Positions 8,201 through 16,042 of a DNA stretch of 64,000 bases are shown here, piece after piece. The notes under the pieces were generated by a model. That model saw only the letters and a program-made list of their open reading frames with translations, was not told the origin of the DNA and searched no databases. The position numbers were made by a program, and so were the translations under genes. Source of the DNA: Kaistella jeonii (GTDB taxonomy: Bacteria; Bacteroidota; Bacteroidia; Flavobacteriales; Weeksellaceae); contig NZ_JSYL01000005.1 of the NCBI RefSeq assembly GCF_000812865.1, positions 1 through 64,000 on the forward strand, written 5' to 3'. Numbering within the stretch: position 1 is the stretch's first letter; each line of letters begins with the position of its first letter.

Positions 8201-9997
8201 ATGGGGAATGTGATGATTTCTGCGAAGAAAAGCGCTGTTCCCAATGTTTTCGATGTAGAAGCGAAAGTAATTTCGGCCGGAATCATCGGTAACAATGATC
8301 TTGTATTGAAAGGAACCATTAATAACAATACGGCGTCACCAACATTAAATCTGGTTGCAGATATGAACGATTTCGATTTGCAGTTCGCGCAGGAATTTGT
8401 GAAAGGAGTTTTCGGTAATCTTCGTGGGAAAGCTTCAGGAGAGTTAAAAATTTCAGGAAAATTAAATGATATTGATTATAGTGGTGATATTGCGATGAAA
8501 GGTTTAGGCTTAAAATTAAATTTCACAGGCGTTGATTATTCTTTTGATGACACCGTGGTTTCACTGTCGAAAGGTTTGGCTATTCTCAATGATATTGGTG
8601 TAAAAGACGGCAGATCAAATTCAAAAGGTTCCATTTCCGGAGCGATTCAGTTTGAAACTTTGTCTTCTATGGGTGTCAATTTAGTAATGAGAGCTGATAA
8701 TTTGATGCTGCTTAATACCACTCAAAAAGATCTCGATTTATTCTGGGGAAGAGTTTATGGAACCGGAACGCTCTATGTTGATGGACCTGTTTCTGCCCTG
8801 AATATTTCTACGCCAGAAATGAAAGCTTTGAACAACAGTGTATTTACTTTCAATTCAAATTCAACCTCAAATGTGGAAGAATTTAAAATGCTGAGGTTCT
8901 TAAAACGAGATGAAGCAGGAGTTGTGAGTGTGGAAGAAAAGAAACGTTCGAGCGCTAATCTAAATGTAGATCTCACACTTTCTATAGATAAAGGAACTAC
9001 CGTAAATGTTTTGGTCGGCGACGATATTGGTGATATTACTGTGCGTGGAAATTCAGAAAAGTTGAGGTTTTTAATGAGCAGATCTGGAGCGGTTTCGATG
9101 AATGGAGATTATTTCGTGGATAACGGAACTTTTGTATCGAAAGCGATTCTGAACAGAACTTTCCAAATTTCTAAAGGAAGCAGTATTCGTTGGGATGGAG
9201 ATCCGATTTCTCCTGATCTGAATATTGATGCCACTTACTTGAGAACCGTTACGAACGCTGGTCAATATTTAAACATGGGAAGTTTGCAACCGATCAATGT
9301 CTTGCTTACTACAAAAATTACGCAAACACTTAATAATCCGAAAATTGAACTGGGCGTTTCTGCACAAGATGTCTCTTCTAATTTAAAGGAAACACTTGCC
9401 GAAAAAATGAGCAACGAAGACGAAAAAATTATTCAGTTTGGCTCTGTACTCGTGATGAACAGTTTCAATGTTGGTAACTCAGCCTTTGACATTAATCTTG
9501 GTAATTTTGCTGAAAGTTCCGGTTACAATATGCTTTTCAAACAATTGGGTTCCGTTTTAAATAACATAAGTAATGAGTTTCAGGTCGATCTTAATTATCT
9601 GAACGGAGACACTGGTTCCAATACGGGTAATCGCGCAAATGCAAGTGTGAGTTTTCTGCTTTCTCCGAGAGTTAAAGTAAAGACAGGATTAGGAATACCA
9701 ATTTCTAAATCAGACAATACAAACGCTGAATACCTGTCAGGAGAAGGAATTGTCGAATACGACTGGTCCAAAAAAAATAATGGAACCCGTTTATTAAGAG
9801 CGTATTCCAAACCAACCAATATTGGGTTAAACGGAACTGCGGCAGGTAATGCGAGTTCTAATCAAAGTTACGGAGTTGGTGTAGTTTATAGTAAAAGTTT
9901 CAATACCATCTTTAAAAGAAAGCAAAAAGATAAAAAAAATGTAGTTGAAAAACCGATAATTAAAAGAGATTCTGTTAAAAATGATACAATAAAATAA
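5216..9997 (+). CDS. tamB: TamB-like translocation/assembly protein (DUF490 C-terminus)
   Basis: 1593 residues. Seen: a charged N-terminal segment, one membrane helix (about residues 74-98), then over 1,400 residues of repeating short beta strands of AsmA/TamB type, ending in a TamB C-terminal domain (about 1150-1550) with VSMNGDYFVDNGTFVSKAIL, RTFQISKGSSIRWDGDP and TKITQTLNNPKIELGVSAQDVSSNL. Known: such proteins span the periplasm and support outer-membrane protein or phospholipid transport. The tail is lysine-rich. Start 5216 (MANLENNNDN) is preferred to an upstream in-frame ATG at 5150, which lies inside tsaD. Longer than E. coli TamB, as usual in Bacteroidota. Confidence 0.9.
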   Translation: MANLENNNDNENKKSVPENIGDKIQHTAENVSEKVQETVKEASQLASDTIHHPLETAKEFGEQAAKDVTNYKWWAKLLLVIFWLVLFLVGSFFLLVSLPSTKNWAAHKVIEKLNKDLKSQMSFESVEVSYFGDIHIHNVAVKDYKNFQFLKAKELYADSNWFSIISNSRNLQFQSLSLKNLDLKVITYKGDSISNFIRFVDLFNTPSPTVKKEPFQLKSRVYITDSKVSIINQNTEGEAGKWMTATHVNLIVPELKVVGSDVTAKINNLRFITERWGKKHIVDTFSADLALTHQYLSLQDLTLNTDHSLLQGNIKFNLNNGSWANFADRVRWDMMMKPGSQISGYDISYFATNWDNYKPINISGTMTGPLNRFYLDNFLVKNSKVNIRTETMKVSNILKGNFQIETNSLSTDLTYVDLKDMMPTFISSKMKNFADEFGRLKYKGAVRVTPKEVFVPKANLITGIGQAKITNFYLDDYSTALPKYRGYAEVNDLNTSVITKNKQVGLISGKFNLQGESFDVNTMRLKTRSQISKIEILNKEINNIYIDGFLDHKTYKGIVNINDDQAKANVNGFIDFRTKKLAADIVADVQYLNLNYFTGGKGNQIVSGLVNGKIAMTNLNDLNLDADIQNVTFTNASQKFLIPNAKVKAFFENGNRIVSVDAPGAVNGQISGRFNLEDLSGMIQNGIGKILVGPPPRKLYRGQNFTMNFDVKQGLISYFEPNLQIPKGASVNGSFDGNSNNLILNIDAQTLKYVMTKKEEITDADQALAKANPAYKITERSKITRDSAMIDSLMVRINTADVDKQIFAKVNRIEYNKNILKDITLSGRNENNQILHIATTFKLGSPEDEIKQTLKEYAINLNQSTNSAGDYVFRFEPTTVTFKNVAWSVDTNPELNHSITYRKNTGDFLIQNLRIYSDDSELFLKESIFKSAKDFSAKGELKNLQIAKVLALTGSDNGMDIKGVANGTFDIKKDQNNLEPLIDLHITNILMNGKDMGNVMISAKKSAVPNVFDVEAKVISAGIIGNNDLVLKGTINNNTASPTLNLVADMNDFDLQFAQEFVKGVFGNLRGKASGELKISGKLNDIDYSGDIAMKGLGLKLNFTGVDYSFDDTVVSLSKGLAILNDIGVKDGRSNSKGSISGAIQFETLSSMGVNLVMRADNLMLLNTTQKDLDLFWGRVYGTGTLYVDGPVSALNISTPEMKALNNSVFTFNSNSTSNVEEFKMLRFLKRDEAGVVSVEEKKRSSANLNVDLTLSIDKGTTVNVLVGDDIGDITVRGNSEKLRFLMSRSGAVSMNGDYFVDNGTFVSKAILNRTFQISKGSSIRWDGDPISPDLNIDATYLRTVTNAGQYLNMGSLQPINVLLTTKITQTLNNPKIELGVSAQDVSSNLKETLAEKMSNEDEKIIQFGSVLVMNSFNVGNSAFDINLGNFAESSGYNMLFKQLGSVLNNISNEFQVDLNYLNGDTGSNTGNRANASVSFLLSPRVKVKTGLGIPISKSDNTNAEYLSGEGIVEYDWSKKNNGTRLLRAYSKPTNIGLNGTAAGNASSNQSYGVGVVYSKSFNTIFKRKQKDKKNVVEKPIIKRDSVKNDTIK
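5220..5227 (-). promoter_or_regulatory. TAnnTTTG promoter box of tsaD inside tamB codons
   Basis: TAAATTTG on the minus strand, eight bases before the tsaD ATG. The box lies within codons 2-4 of tamB, so promoter and coding sequence share bases. Confidence 0.65.
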
Positions 9998-10076
9998 GGA
10001 TTTTATTAGAAAAGCATTTGTTTAAGTTAAAAATTGTTAATATTAACCTAAAATTTTTCATTTTAATATTTTTTTG

Positions 10077-10084
10077 TAAATTTG
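10077..10084 (+). promoter_or_regulatory. TAnnTTTG promoter box of the Lrp-family gene
   Basis: TAAATTTG followed by CAAAAA, 42 bases before the chosen ATG at 10127. It lies in an AT-rich region that also separates the gene from tamB. Confidence 0.65.
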
Positions 10085-10126
10085 CAAAAATATAGACGTA
10101 GTATTATCAATTTTATAAAATTCAAA

Positions 10127-10597
10127 ATGAACTATCAATTAGACGAAATAGATAAAAAAATCCTTGATTTTTTAGTAGAAAACACCAGAATGCCTTTCAC
10201 AGAAATTGCAAAACAAATGGACGTATCGGCAGGAACAATTCACGTGAGAGTGAAAAAAATGGAAGATGCAGGAATCATTTTAGGATCTTCTTTAACCATT
10301 GATTACGGGAAATTAGATTACCATTTCACTGCTTTCATCGGTATTCTTTTAACCAAATCAAACCGCACGCAAGAGGTTTTGAAAGAACTGACAACGATTC
10401 CAAATGTAATCGAAGCAAGTGTAATTTCTGGGAAATACAATATCTTCTGTAAGATCAGAGCGAAAAATACCGAAGATGCAAAAAGAATCATTTATCAGAT
10501 CGATGACATTCAGGATGTCATGAGAACTGAAAGTATGATCTCTATGGAAGAATATATTTCTGACAAAAACAGATTGATCGACGCAGTTTCGATTTAA
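10127..10597 (+). CDS. Lrp/AsnC-family transcriptional regulator
   Basis: About 156 residues. Seen: an N-terminal AsnC-type helix-turn-helix (LDEIDKKILDFLVENTRMPFTEIAKQMDVSAGTIHVRVKKMEDAGII) and a C-terminal RAM ligand-binding domain (YHFTAFIGILLTKSNRTQEVL ... GKYNIFCKIRAKNTEDAKRII). Known: the family senses amino acids and binds DNA as octamers. The start at 10127 fits the helix-turn-helix and the promoter box; an upstream ATG at 10082 would begin inside the promoter. It is closed by its own terminator, so it is monocistronic. Targets cannot be inferred from the neighbours. Confidence 0.92.
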   Translation: MNYQLDEIDKKILDFLVENTRMPFTEIAKQMDVSAGTIHVRVKKMEDAGIILGSSLTIDYGKLDYHFTAFIGILLTKSNRTQEVLKELTTIPNVIEASVISGKYNIFCKIRAKNTEDAKRIIYQIDDIQDVMRTESMISMEEYISDKNRLIDAVSI

Positions 10598-10624
10598 AAT
10601 ACTGATTTATATCAACTTTATAAA

Positions 10625-10655
10625 AAACTTTTGAATTCCTTTCAAAAGTTTTTTT
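10625..10655 (+). terminator. Intrinsic terminator of the Lrp-family gene
   Basis: An 11-bp stem AAACTTTTGAA / TTCAAAAGTTT with a 5-nt loop, followed by a run of T. Confidence 0.85.
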
Positions 10656-10667
10656 AATTTTACCAAT

Positions 10668-11042
10668 ATGGACGAAAATTTTAAGAACGAAGATCCCAAG
10701 AAAGATATGGGTTTTATTTTGTCATTAGGTGCTTTACTATTATTTTCCTTAATGGGAATCGGTATTGATACTGATGAGTTTTTACAACGGGTCGAACTGA
10801 ATATTCCGGGGAATTATTTTATTTTTATTTTCGGTGTAGATTTACTCATGATTATAGGAGTTGTACTCATCTTTTTTTACCGAAAAATTGGAGTTTATCT
10901 CTTTCCAGCAGCAGTTTTCATGCACTACATGCTTCATAATTATTATCTGAACACCTTTTTATATACCGATGTAACAAATCTCTTTTTGTTTATCTCAATT
11001 GGTTTGGTCGCGTTTATTCCGAAATGGAAATTTTTTAAATAA
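10668..11042 (+). CDS. Small integral membrane protein upstream of the Rrf2 regulator
   Basis: 124 residues with about four hydrophobic segments (roughly 16-33, 45-68, 72-90, 100-120) and an acidic, charged N-terminus. I do not recognise the family. It ends six bases before the Rrf2-type regulator begins, so the two are probably one transcript; a near-match promoter box (TAATTTTA) lies between the Lrp terminator and its ATG. Context with a NO-type regulator and RIC suggests a possible role in nitrosative or Fe-S stress, which is inference only. Confidence 0.65.
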   Translation: MDENFKNEDPKKDMGFILSLGALLLFSLMGIGIDTDEFLQRVELNIPGNYFIFIFGVDLLMIIGVVLIFFYRKIGVYLFPAAVFMHYMLHNYYLNTFLYTDVTNLFLFISIGLVAFIPKWKFFK

Positions 11043-11048
11043 TAAAGA

Positions 11049-11480
11049 ATGTTTTCAAAAGCCTGCGAATATGCCATCAAAGCCACCATTTATATTGCTC
11101 AGCAAAGCCATCAGGAGAAGCGAACGAATGTAAAAGAAGTGGCTAAATCTATAAATGCGCCTGAAGCTTTTACAGCAAAAATATTGCAGCAACTTTGTCG
11201 CGAAAATATCCTTGAATCTATTCGCGGAAAACAAGGTGGTTTTACTTTTGACGTTACGAAACAGAGAATTACGAAGATTTATGACGTCGTTTGTATTATT
11301 GATGGTGAAAGTATTTTTACCAATTGTGGATTAGGCCTACACAAGTGTTCCAGTGATAATCCTTGTCCAGTTCACGATGATTTCAAAATAGTAAGAGAAA
11401 ATTTGATCGCAATGACTCAAAAATATTCTTTTTACGACTTAGCCGTTAAAACCGAAAATGGTTTGGCTTGGCTCAAATAA
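11049..11480 (+). CDS. Rrf2-family regulator with Fe-S cysteines (NsrR/IscR-like)
   Basis: 143 residues. Seen: an N-terminal winged helix (FSKACEYAIKATIYIAQ ... VKEVAKSINAPEAFTAKILQQL) with wing RGKQGGF, then three cysteines at about 93, 100 and 106 (NCGLGLHKCSSDNPC), the place where IscR and NsrR bind an Fe-S cluster. Known: NsrR-type proteins lose repression when NO damages the cluster. The next gene encodes the RIC repair protein and has a perfect palindrome at its promoter, so repression of ric by this protein is a strong inference. The motif spacing (C-x6-C-x5-C) differs slightly from E. coli NsrR. Confidence 0.88.
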   Translation: MFSKACEYAIKATIYIAQQSHQEKRTNVKEVAKSINAPEAFTAKILQQLCRENILESIRGKQGGFTFDVTKQRITKIYDVVCIIDGESIFTNCGLGLHKCSSDNPCPVHDDFKIVRENLIAMTQKYSFYDLAVKTENGLAWLK

Positions 11481-11560
11481 TAAGTCGTTCCTCCAATTAA
11501 ATTCAATTGATTTATATTTTTTTTAGGTCTGAAAAATTTAGGTTAAAATTTTTATAACTT

Positions 11561-11586
11561 TAATTCGGATAAATTTGTCCGAATTA
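11561..11586. promoter_or_regulatory. Palindromic operator upstream of ric
   Basis: Perfect 9-bp arms, TAATTCGGA and TCCGAATTA, separated by 8 bp. The centre lies about 28 bp upstream of the ric promoter box, where the -33 element should be, so a bound protein would block transcription. The likely ligand is the Rrf2-type regulator encoded just upstream. Confidence 0.7.
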
Positions 11587-11597
11587 AATATATTGTT

Positions 11598-11605
11598 TAC
11601 CTTTG
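11598..11605 (+). promoter_or_regulatory. TAnnTTTG promoter box of ric
   Basis: TACCTTTG, 26 bases before the ric ATG and directly downstream of the palindromic operator. Confidence 0.7.
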
Positions 11606-11631
11606 TACTATAATTATAAATCACATAAGAT

Positions 11632-12345
11632 ATGTTAACGAAAGAAAGAACAATAGGAGAAATGGTTGCAGAGGATTTCAAAGCAGCTGAAGTATTTAGA
11701 AAATACAAAATTGATTTTTGCTGTAAAGGAAACAGAACTATCGAAGAAGCTTGTGAAAATAAAAAATTCAATGTTGAAGACGTTTATAAAGATTTAGAAA
11801 ATATTTCGAAAGAAAAATCTAATGATATCGATTTTAATTCCTGGCCACTAGATCTTTTGGCTGATTATGTCGAAAAAACGCACCATAGATATGTAGAAGA
11901 AAATACTGCGGTATTGCTTCAATATTTGAGTAAATTATGCAAAGTTCATGGCGATAGACATCCGGAACTTTTTGAAATCTATGATTTATTTAAAGAAAGT
12001 GCGACTGATTTAGGAGCACACATGAAAAAAGAAGAACTCATTCTTTTCCCTTTCATCAAAAAAATGGTAGCTGCAAAAGCAAAAGGTGAAACTTTTGAAA
12101 AACCCCATTTTGGAAGTGTAGAAAGTCCTGTAGCAATGATGAAACATGAGCATACTATAGAAGGAGATCGATTTGTAAAAATCGCTGAATTAACCAATAA
12201 CTACCAATTCCCAGACGATGCTTGTGGAACTTATCAGGTAACTTATAAAATGTTAGAAGATTTTGAAAACGATCTTCACAAACACATTCACTTAGAAAAC
12301 AATATTCTTTTCCCGAAAGCGATAGAATTAGAAAAAACTTTTTAG
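11632..12345 (+). CDS. ric: Iron-sulfur cluster repair di-iron protein (RIC/YtfE/ScdA)
   Basis: 237 residues; repairs Fe-S clusters damaged by NO or oxidants and works in the cytoplasm. Seen: the N-terminal ScdA domain with the paired-cysteine motif FRKYKIDFCCKGNRTIEEAC (about 22-41), then a hemerythrin-like domain whose histidines and glutamates appear in order (THHRYVEEN, CKVHGDRH, HMKKEELILFPF, MKHEHTIEGDRF, HKHIHLENNILFP). Length is typical. It is monocistronic behind a palindromic operator and shares a terminator region with the converging ClC gene. Confidence 0.95.
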   Translation: MLTKERTIGEMVAEDFKAAEVFRKYKIDFCCKGNRTIEEACENKKFNVEDVYKDLENISKEKSNDIDFNSWPLDLLADYVEKTHHRYVEENTAVLLQYLSKLCKVHGDRHPELFEIYDLFKESATDLGAHMKKEELILFPFIKKMVAAKAKGETFEKPHFGSVESPVAMMKHEHTIEGDRFVKIAELTNNYQFPDDACGTYQVTYKMLEDFENDLHKHIHLENNILFPKAIELEKTF

Positions 12346-12369
12346 ACTATATTTTGTGTTTTTTTTCTG

Positions 12370-12400
12370 AAACCCACTTCAAATTTTTTGAGGTGGATTT
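12370..12400. terminator. Bidirectional terminator between ric and the ClC gene
   Basis: A stem CCCACTTCAAA / TTTGAGGTGG with one G-U pair, T-rich on both sides, between two convergent genes. Confidence 0.65.
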
Positions 12401-12405
12401 CTATT

Positions 12406-13686
12406 TTATGCCGAAGTTTTAGAATCTAAATAGAAATTGTGCGTGTAAACATTATAGGGCAATATCAATTTTGAAACTGCATAGGAAATAAAACAGCAAA
12501 TAAGAATTGGAACAAAAAGAATATAACCATCCGGAAGAAGATTACAGATCAGAACAACCGACGTAAAAGGTGCATATAGAGAAGCCGACAAAGTAGCTGC
12601 AGCACCGATCAATGCAAAATTTACTGGCGTTAAATTCATTCCGAAATAATTATTTCCAACAAAAGCCACCATTAAACCCAGAAAAGCTCCGGCAACAATA
12701 CTTGGCGCAAAAACTCCGCCATCTCCACCTGCTCCTAAAGTTAAAGCAGAAGCTAGAGGTTTCAGAAGCGCCACTGCGAGAAGAAATAAAACTGGGATTG
12801 TTGATGCTGACTCCAAAGGTTTATTTAAAATTTCGTGTAAACCATGATAACTGTCGCCATACAAACTTGGAAAAAAGAAAATTAAAGTTCCAACTGCGAT
12901 GGCTCCTAAATTTACTCTGATAAAATTATTAGAAATATTGCCGAAAAGTTTTTTCATCCGGGTCACCAAAAGTGTAAAATAAACCGAGAGAATTCCACCC
13001 AAAATACTTAATACGATAAAAAAAGGTATCGCTGCATAAGTCCATTCTTTTACTGGATGAGTCAAAATAGTTTCAGAATCGAAAAGTGCAATAAAAGCCC
13101 AACTTACCAAAGCTGAAGCAGTACAGGAAATAACTAATGATTTCCGCATTTTTCGTGCAATTACTTCCAAAGCAAATAAAAATCCTGCAAGTGGACTCGT
13201 AAATAAAATGGCAACTCCGGCAACAACTCCGGCGCAAATCAATTCGCGTTTGTACATGCGCGCAGAAAATTCTTTTTCGTAGACATAATTTCCGATCGTG
13301 GCGGTTGCAACAACCGTAGAAACTTCGACACCAGTTGATCCGCCAAAAATAACGGTCAGAAAACCATTAATAAAATGCGAAGGGATTTTAAAGAATGGTA
13401 AATGATCTTTTCGCTGATCCAGTGTTTTATAAATTTCAGTAATTCCTTTATTTTTTCTGTTTCGAAAAAGATATTTTCTCAAAAAATAAATCGATGTGAT
13501 CCCAATTGTAGGTAAAATAATAAAAAGTGGAGCATATTTCCCTACAATGGAATTAAAAATATGGTGTTGAAAATATTCGGTGAGGTGTTTTAATGTAAAT
13601 GCCAACAAAGCACTTCCCAACCCGACGATTATAGATGCAACGACGAGTCGGAAATAATGTTGGGTAACAATTTTTTTTCTTTCCAA
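12406..13686 (-). CDS. ClC-family chloride channel or H+/Cl- antiporter
   Basis: 426 residues with about ten to twelve membrane segments. Seen: the first selectivity region GGSTGVEVSTV, where the gating glutamate is retained (about residue 121) although the usual GREGP has become GVEVS, and the later LGAGGDGGVFAPSIVAGAFLG that contributes GxFxP. No C-terminal CBS domains. Known: bacterial ClC proteins exchange chloride for protons or pass fluoride; the serine and the glutamate here favour the chloride type. It is transcribed alone on the minus strand. Confidence 0.88.
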   Translation of the reverse strand: MERKKIVTQHYFRLVVASIIVGLGSALLAFTLKHLTEYFQHHIFNSIVGKYAPLFIILPTIGITSIYFLRKYLFRNRKNKGITEIYKTLDQRKDHLPFFKIPSHFINGFLTVIFGGSTGVEVSTVVATATIGNYVYEKEFSARMYKRELICAGVVAGVAILFTSPLAGFLFALEVIARKMRKSLVISCTASALVSWAFIALFDSETILTHPVKEWTYAAIPFFIVLSILGGILSVYFTLLVTRMKKLFGNISNNFIRVNLGAIAVGTLIFFFPSLYGDSYHGLHEILNKPLESASTIPVLFLLAVALLKPLASALTLGAGGDGGVFAPSIVAGAFLGLMVAFVGNNYFGMNLTPVNFALIGAAATLSASLYAPFTSVVLICNLLPDGYILFVPILICCFISYAVSKLILPYNVYTHNFYLDSKTSA

Positions 13687-13851
13687 GGGATTCCTTTAAG
13701 ATGAATATAGAGGAGAATAATTTCTAGTAATCAAAATTTTCTCGAAGATGAAAACTTTTGCGACCAAAATTTTCGCACTGCAAATTTAATAAAACTTAAA
13801 TAATTTGAAATGGAGCAATTTTGTTTTGGAAAAAGCAATCAAAAATCAGTC

Positions 13852-14787
13852 CTATTTTAAAATCATCAGTAAACTTCCAATGCTTATAATCACCCAAAGA
13901 ACGACTGCCAGAAATAATGGTTTCCAACTAATTGTTTTTAAAGTTTGAATTGAAATCGTAGAACCGATAAAAAATAACGTTAAATTCAATCCAGATTTTG
14001 CTGCTGTCGTTGCAATTTTGCTGAAGTCATCAAAAATAGGGAAGTACGTGTGAAGTAAGATTGCAATTACGAAATATCCGATAAACCAGGGGATTTTTAC
14101 TTTGGCTCCTTTTGTTTTGAAAAATACCATCGTTAAAAGCGACATTGGGATAATCCACAAAGCCCTGGAAAGTTTTACGGTCGTCGCCACTTTCAAAGCA
14201 ACATCACCATATTTATTTGCTGCACCAACAACAGAACTCGTATCGTGAATTCCAATTGCGCACCATAATCCGAACTGTTCCTGCGTCATATTGAGTAAAT
14301 GTCCGATGGGCGGATAAATAAATAAAGCAACAGAATTAAGGGTGAAAATAATCGCCAAAGCCAAAGACATTTGTTTCGTTGTCGGTTTAATGATTGGCGT
14401 TACGGCAGCAATTGCACTTCCACCACAAATCGCGGTTCCTACGGAAATTAAGTAAGATAGAGGTCTTTCAATTTTAAGGAATTTTCCGAGAAAATAACCA
14501 AGAGTCATCACGGTTGTAATACTCATGATCGTTAAAGTAATTCCTTCTCTTCCTGCTTTTAGGGCTTCGTTTAACTGTAATCCAAATCCCAATCCTACAA
14601 TCGATATTTGAAGTAATAGATGAATATATTTATGAACTTTTTGCTCGTATGGATTTCCGATAATTATTGTAAAGCCAATTCCTAACGCTAATGCGATGGG
14701 CGAAGAAGCAAAAGGAGAAATACAAAATAGAACTAATAAGAAAAATAATATTTTTCGTAAGAGGTCTTTATCTAAAGTAGTCTGCAT
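13852..14787 (-). CDS. yeiH: YeiH/PSF-family putative sulfate exporter
   Basis: 311 residues with about ten membrane helices. Seen: the family core GTAICGGSAIAAVTPIIK (about 117-134), the GIHDTSSVVGAANKYG loop (about 181-196) and FFIGSTISIQTL near the end. Known: UPF0324/YeiH proteins are proposed to export sulfate or sulfonate-derived anions. The neighbouring LysR-type gene is the usual YeiE-like partner. A small TATAAC/GTTATA palindrome lies about 75 bp upstream, straddling the end of the regulator gene. Confidence 0.88.
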   Translation of the reverse strand: MQTTLDKDLLRKILFFLLVLFCISPFASSPIALALGIGFTIIIGNPYEQKVHKYIHLLLQISIVGLGFGLQLNEALKAGREGITLTIMSITTVMTLGYFLGKFLKIERPLSYLISVGTAICGGSAIAAVTPIIKPTTKQMSLALAIIFTLNSVALFIYPPIGHLLNMTQEQFGLWCAIGIHDTSSVVGAANKYGDVALKVATTVKLSRALWIIPMSLLTMVFFKTKGAKVKIPWFIGYFVIAILLHTYFPIFDDFSKIATTAAKSGLNLTLFFIGSTISIQTLKTISWKPLFLAVVLWVIISIGSLLMILK

Positions 14788-14860
14788 TATTTTAATCGAT
14801 TTTGATAGGACAAATTTCGTTCATTTATCATTCAAAATTTCATCATATATTGTTGTTGAC

Positions 14861-14877
14861 TATAACGGTTAGTTATA
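14861..14877. promoter_or_regulatory. Candidate LysR-type binding site upstream of yeiH
   Basis: TATAAC-GGTTA-GTTATA, a 6-bp inverted repeat of the T-N11-A kind bound by LysR-type proteins. It overlaps the regulator's stop codon and lies about 75-90 bp before the yeiH start. Confidence 0.4.
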
Positions 14878-15750
14878 ACTAATGAATTTCATGAAAAGAT
14901 GAATCAGTTCGGACTGTTCTCCTTTTAAAGTGATAAAATTAAAATCTCTTTCAATGCCAAAGTTTTTAATATCAATCACGCTGAGTTGATTGTTTTTTAA
15001 TTCCTGCAAAATCGTGTTGATCGACAAAAAAGCCATCGCGTCGGAATACAGTAAATAATTTTTAATGCTTTCGCTACTTCCTAACTGCATGATGATTTTC
15101 AGCAGTTTTAAATCGACGCCATTTTTCTTCAACTGATTTTGAATAAATTCCTGTGTTCCTGAACCTTGCTCTCTTACGATCAAATCGATGTTTTCCAAAT
15201 CTTTTAGCTTAAAATTTTTATTCACCAAAGGATGAGTCGCTTTGCAAACTAATACAATTTCATCCGGCTTAAAAATCTCATAATCAAAATAAGAAGACTT
15301 CGATTCTCCTTCCACAATTCCCAGATCGATCTTTCCGGTTTTGAGTAAAGTAGAAATGTCTTCTGAATTATGAGTCACCAGTTCGATGTTAATGTCGTTG
15401 TAATAAGAATTAAATTTTGCCAGGATTTCAGGTAGAATATATTGTGCAATCGTCGTACTTGCACCGATTTTTAGTTTTCCTTTTTCCTGTTTGTTAAGTT
15501 GTGAAATCGCAAATTCAAAATCCCGAAAGAGTTGTCGACTTTTCTCAGCATAAATAAAAAGAATCTTTCCACTTTCTGTCAATTGAATTGTCGTTCCTTT
15601 TCGGTCAAATAATTTGGTATTCAACTGATTTTCGATTTCCTTGATATGTTTGGTCACCGCAGGTTGCGAAATATTGAGTTCGTTTGCAGCTTTGGTAAAA
15701 CTCAAACGGTTGGCAACGGTGTAAAAAACTTTCAGGCGGTAATCGAACAT
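14869..15750 (-). CDS. LysR-family regulator (YeiE/CysB-like) of yeiH
   Basis: 293 residues. Seen: the N-terminal LysR helix-turn-helix (FDYRLKVFYTVANRLSFTKAANELNISQPAVTKHIKEIENQL) and a C-terminal periplasmic-binding-type effector domain with GKLKIGASTTIAQYILPEIL, KTGKIDLGIVEG and VREQGSGTQEFI. The GSGTQ loop is seen in CysB/CbbR-like anion sensors. It lies directly upstream of yeiH in the same direction, 81 bp apart, the classic regulator-target arrangement. Its own TAnnTTTG box is four bases from the ATG. Confidence 0.92.
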   Translation of the reverse strand: MFDYRLKVFYTVANRLSFTKAANELNISQPAVTKHIKEIENQLNTKLFDRKGTTIQLTESGKILFIYAEKSRQLFRDFEFAISQLNKQEKGKLKIGASTTIAQYILPEILAKFNSYYNDINIELVTHNSEDISTLLKTGKIDLGIVEGESKSSYFDYEIFKPDEIVLVCKATHPLVNKNFKLKDLENIDLIVREQGSGTQEFIQNQLKKNGVDLKLLKIIMQLGSSESIKNYLLYSDAMAFLSINTILQELKNNQLSVIDIKNFGIERDFNFITLKGEQSELIHLFMKFISYN

Positions 15751-15754
15751 TGTA

Positions 15755-15762
15755 CAAATGTA
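15755..15762 (-). promoter_or_regulatory. TAnnTTTG promoter box of the LysR gene
   Basis: TACATTTG on the minus strand, four bases before the ATG at 15750. The predicted transcript has almost no leader. Confidence 0.6.
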
Positions 15763-15774
15763 GAATAATGAAAT

Positions 15775-15984
15775 TTATTCTTTGGTTAAGGCAGAACCTT
15801 TGTGTGCAGCAATGTGATCGGTTTTACTGCTTTTGATCTCGTATTGTGGATCGTCTTCTTTCGCGTGGTGCGTGTAACCTTTATAATCAAAATCTTTGGT
15901 GTGAACTTTAATGATCGTTCCCGAAACTCTTCCTGCTTCGGAATCCCAACTTACTTTATCGCCGACTTTAAATTTTTTTTCCAT
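15775..15984 (-). CDS. Small DUF2945 (Tudor-like) protein
   Basis: 69 residues, cytoplasmic. Seen: the family pattern KFKVGDKVSWDSEAGRVSGTIIKVHTKDF followed by YKGYTHHAKEDDPQYEIKSSKTDHIAAHKGSAL, a small beta-barrel fold called hypervirulence-associated Tudor domain in databases. Known: function unsettled; it is common in soil bacteria next to stress genes. Fifteen nucleotides separate its predicted neighbour's promoter box, so it is likely its own unit, followed downstream by the LysR gene. Confidence 0.85.
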   Translation of the reverse strand: MEKKFKVGDKVSWDSEAGRVSGTIIKVHTKDFDYKGYTHHAKEDDPQYEIKSSKTDHIAAHKGSALTKE

Positions 15985-16016
15985 GACTGAATTTCTTTTA
16001 AAATTTTATTTCTGAG

Positions 16017-16031
16017 AATCTTGACAAGGCT
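16017..16031. repeat. Half copy of the REP-like CTTGACAAGG palindrome
   Basis: AATCTTGACAAGGCT resembles the right arm of the perfect palindrome at 35269-35301. It lies between the DUF488 and DUF2945 genes. Confidence 0.35.
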
Positions 16032-16042
16032 ATTGCAAGACT

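Noticed and set aside
5300-9900. Opposite-strand open frames inside tamB
   Set aside because: They are short, have no ribosome-binding or promoter signals and follow tamB codon bias; they are shadows.
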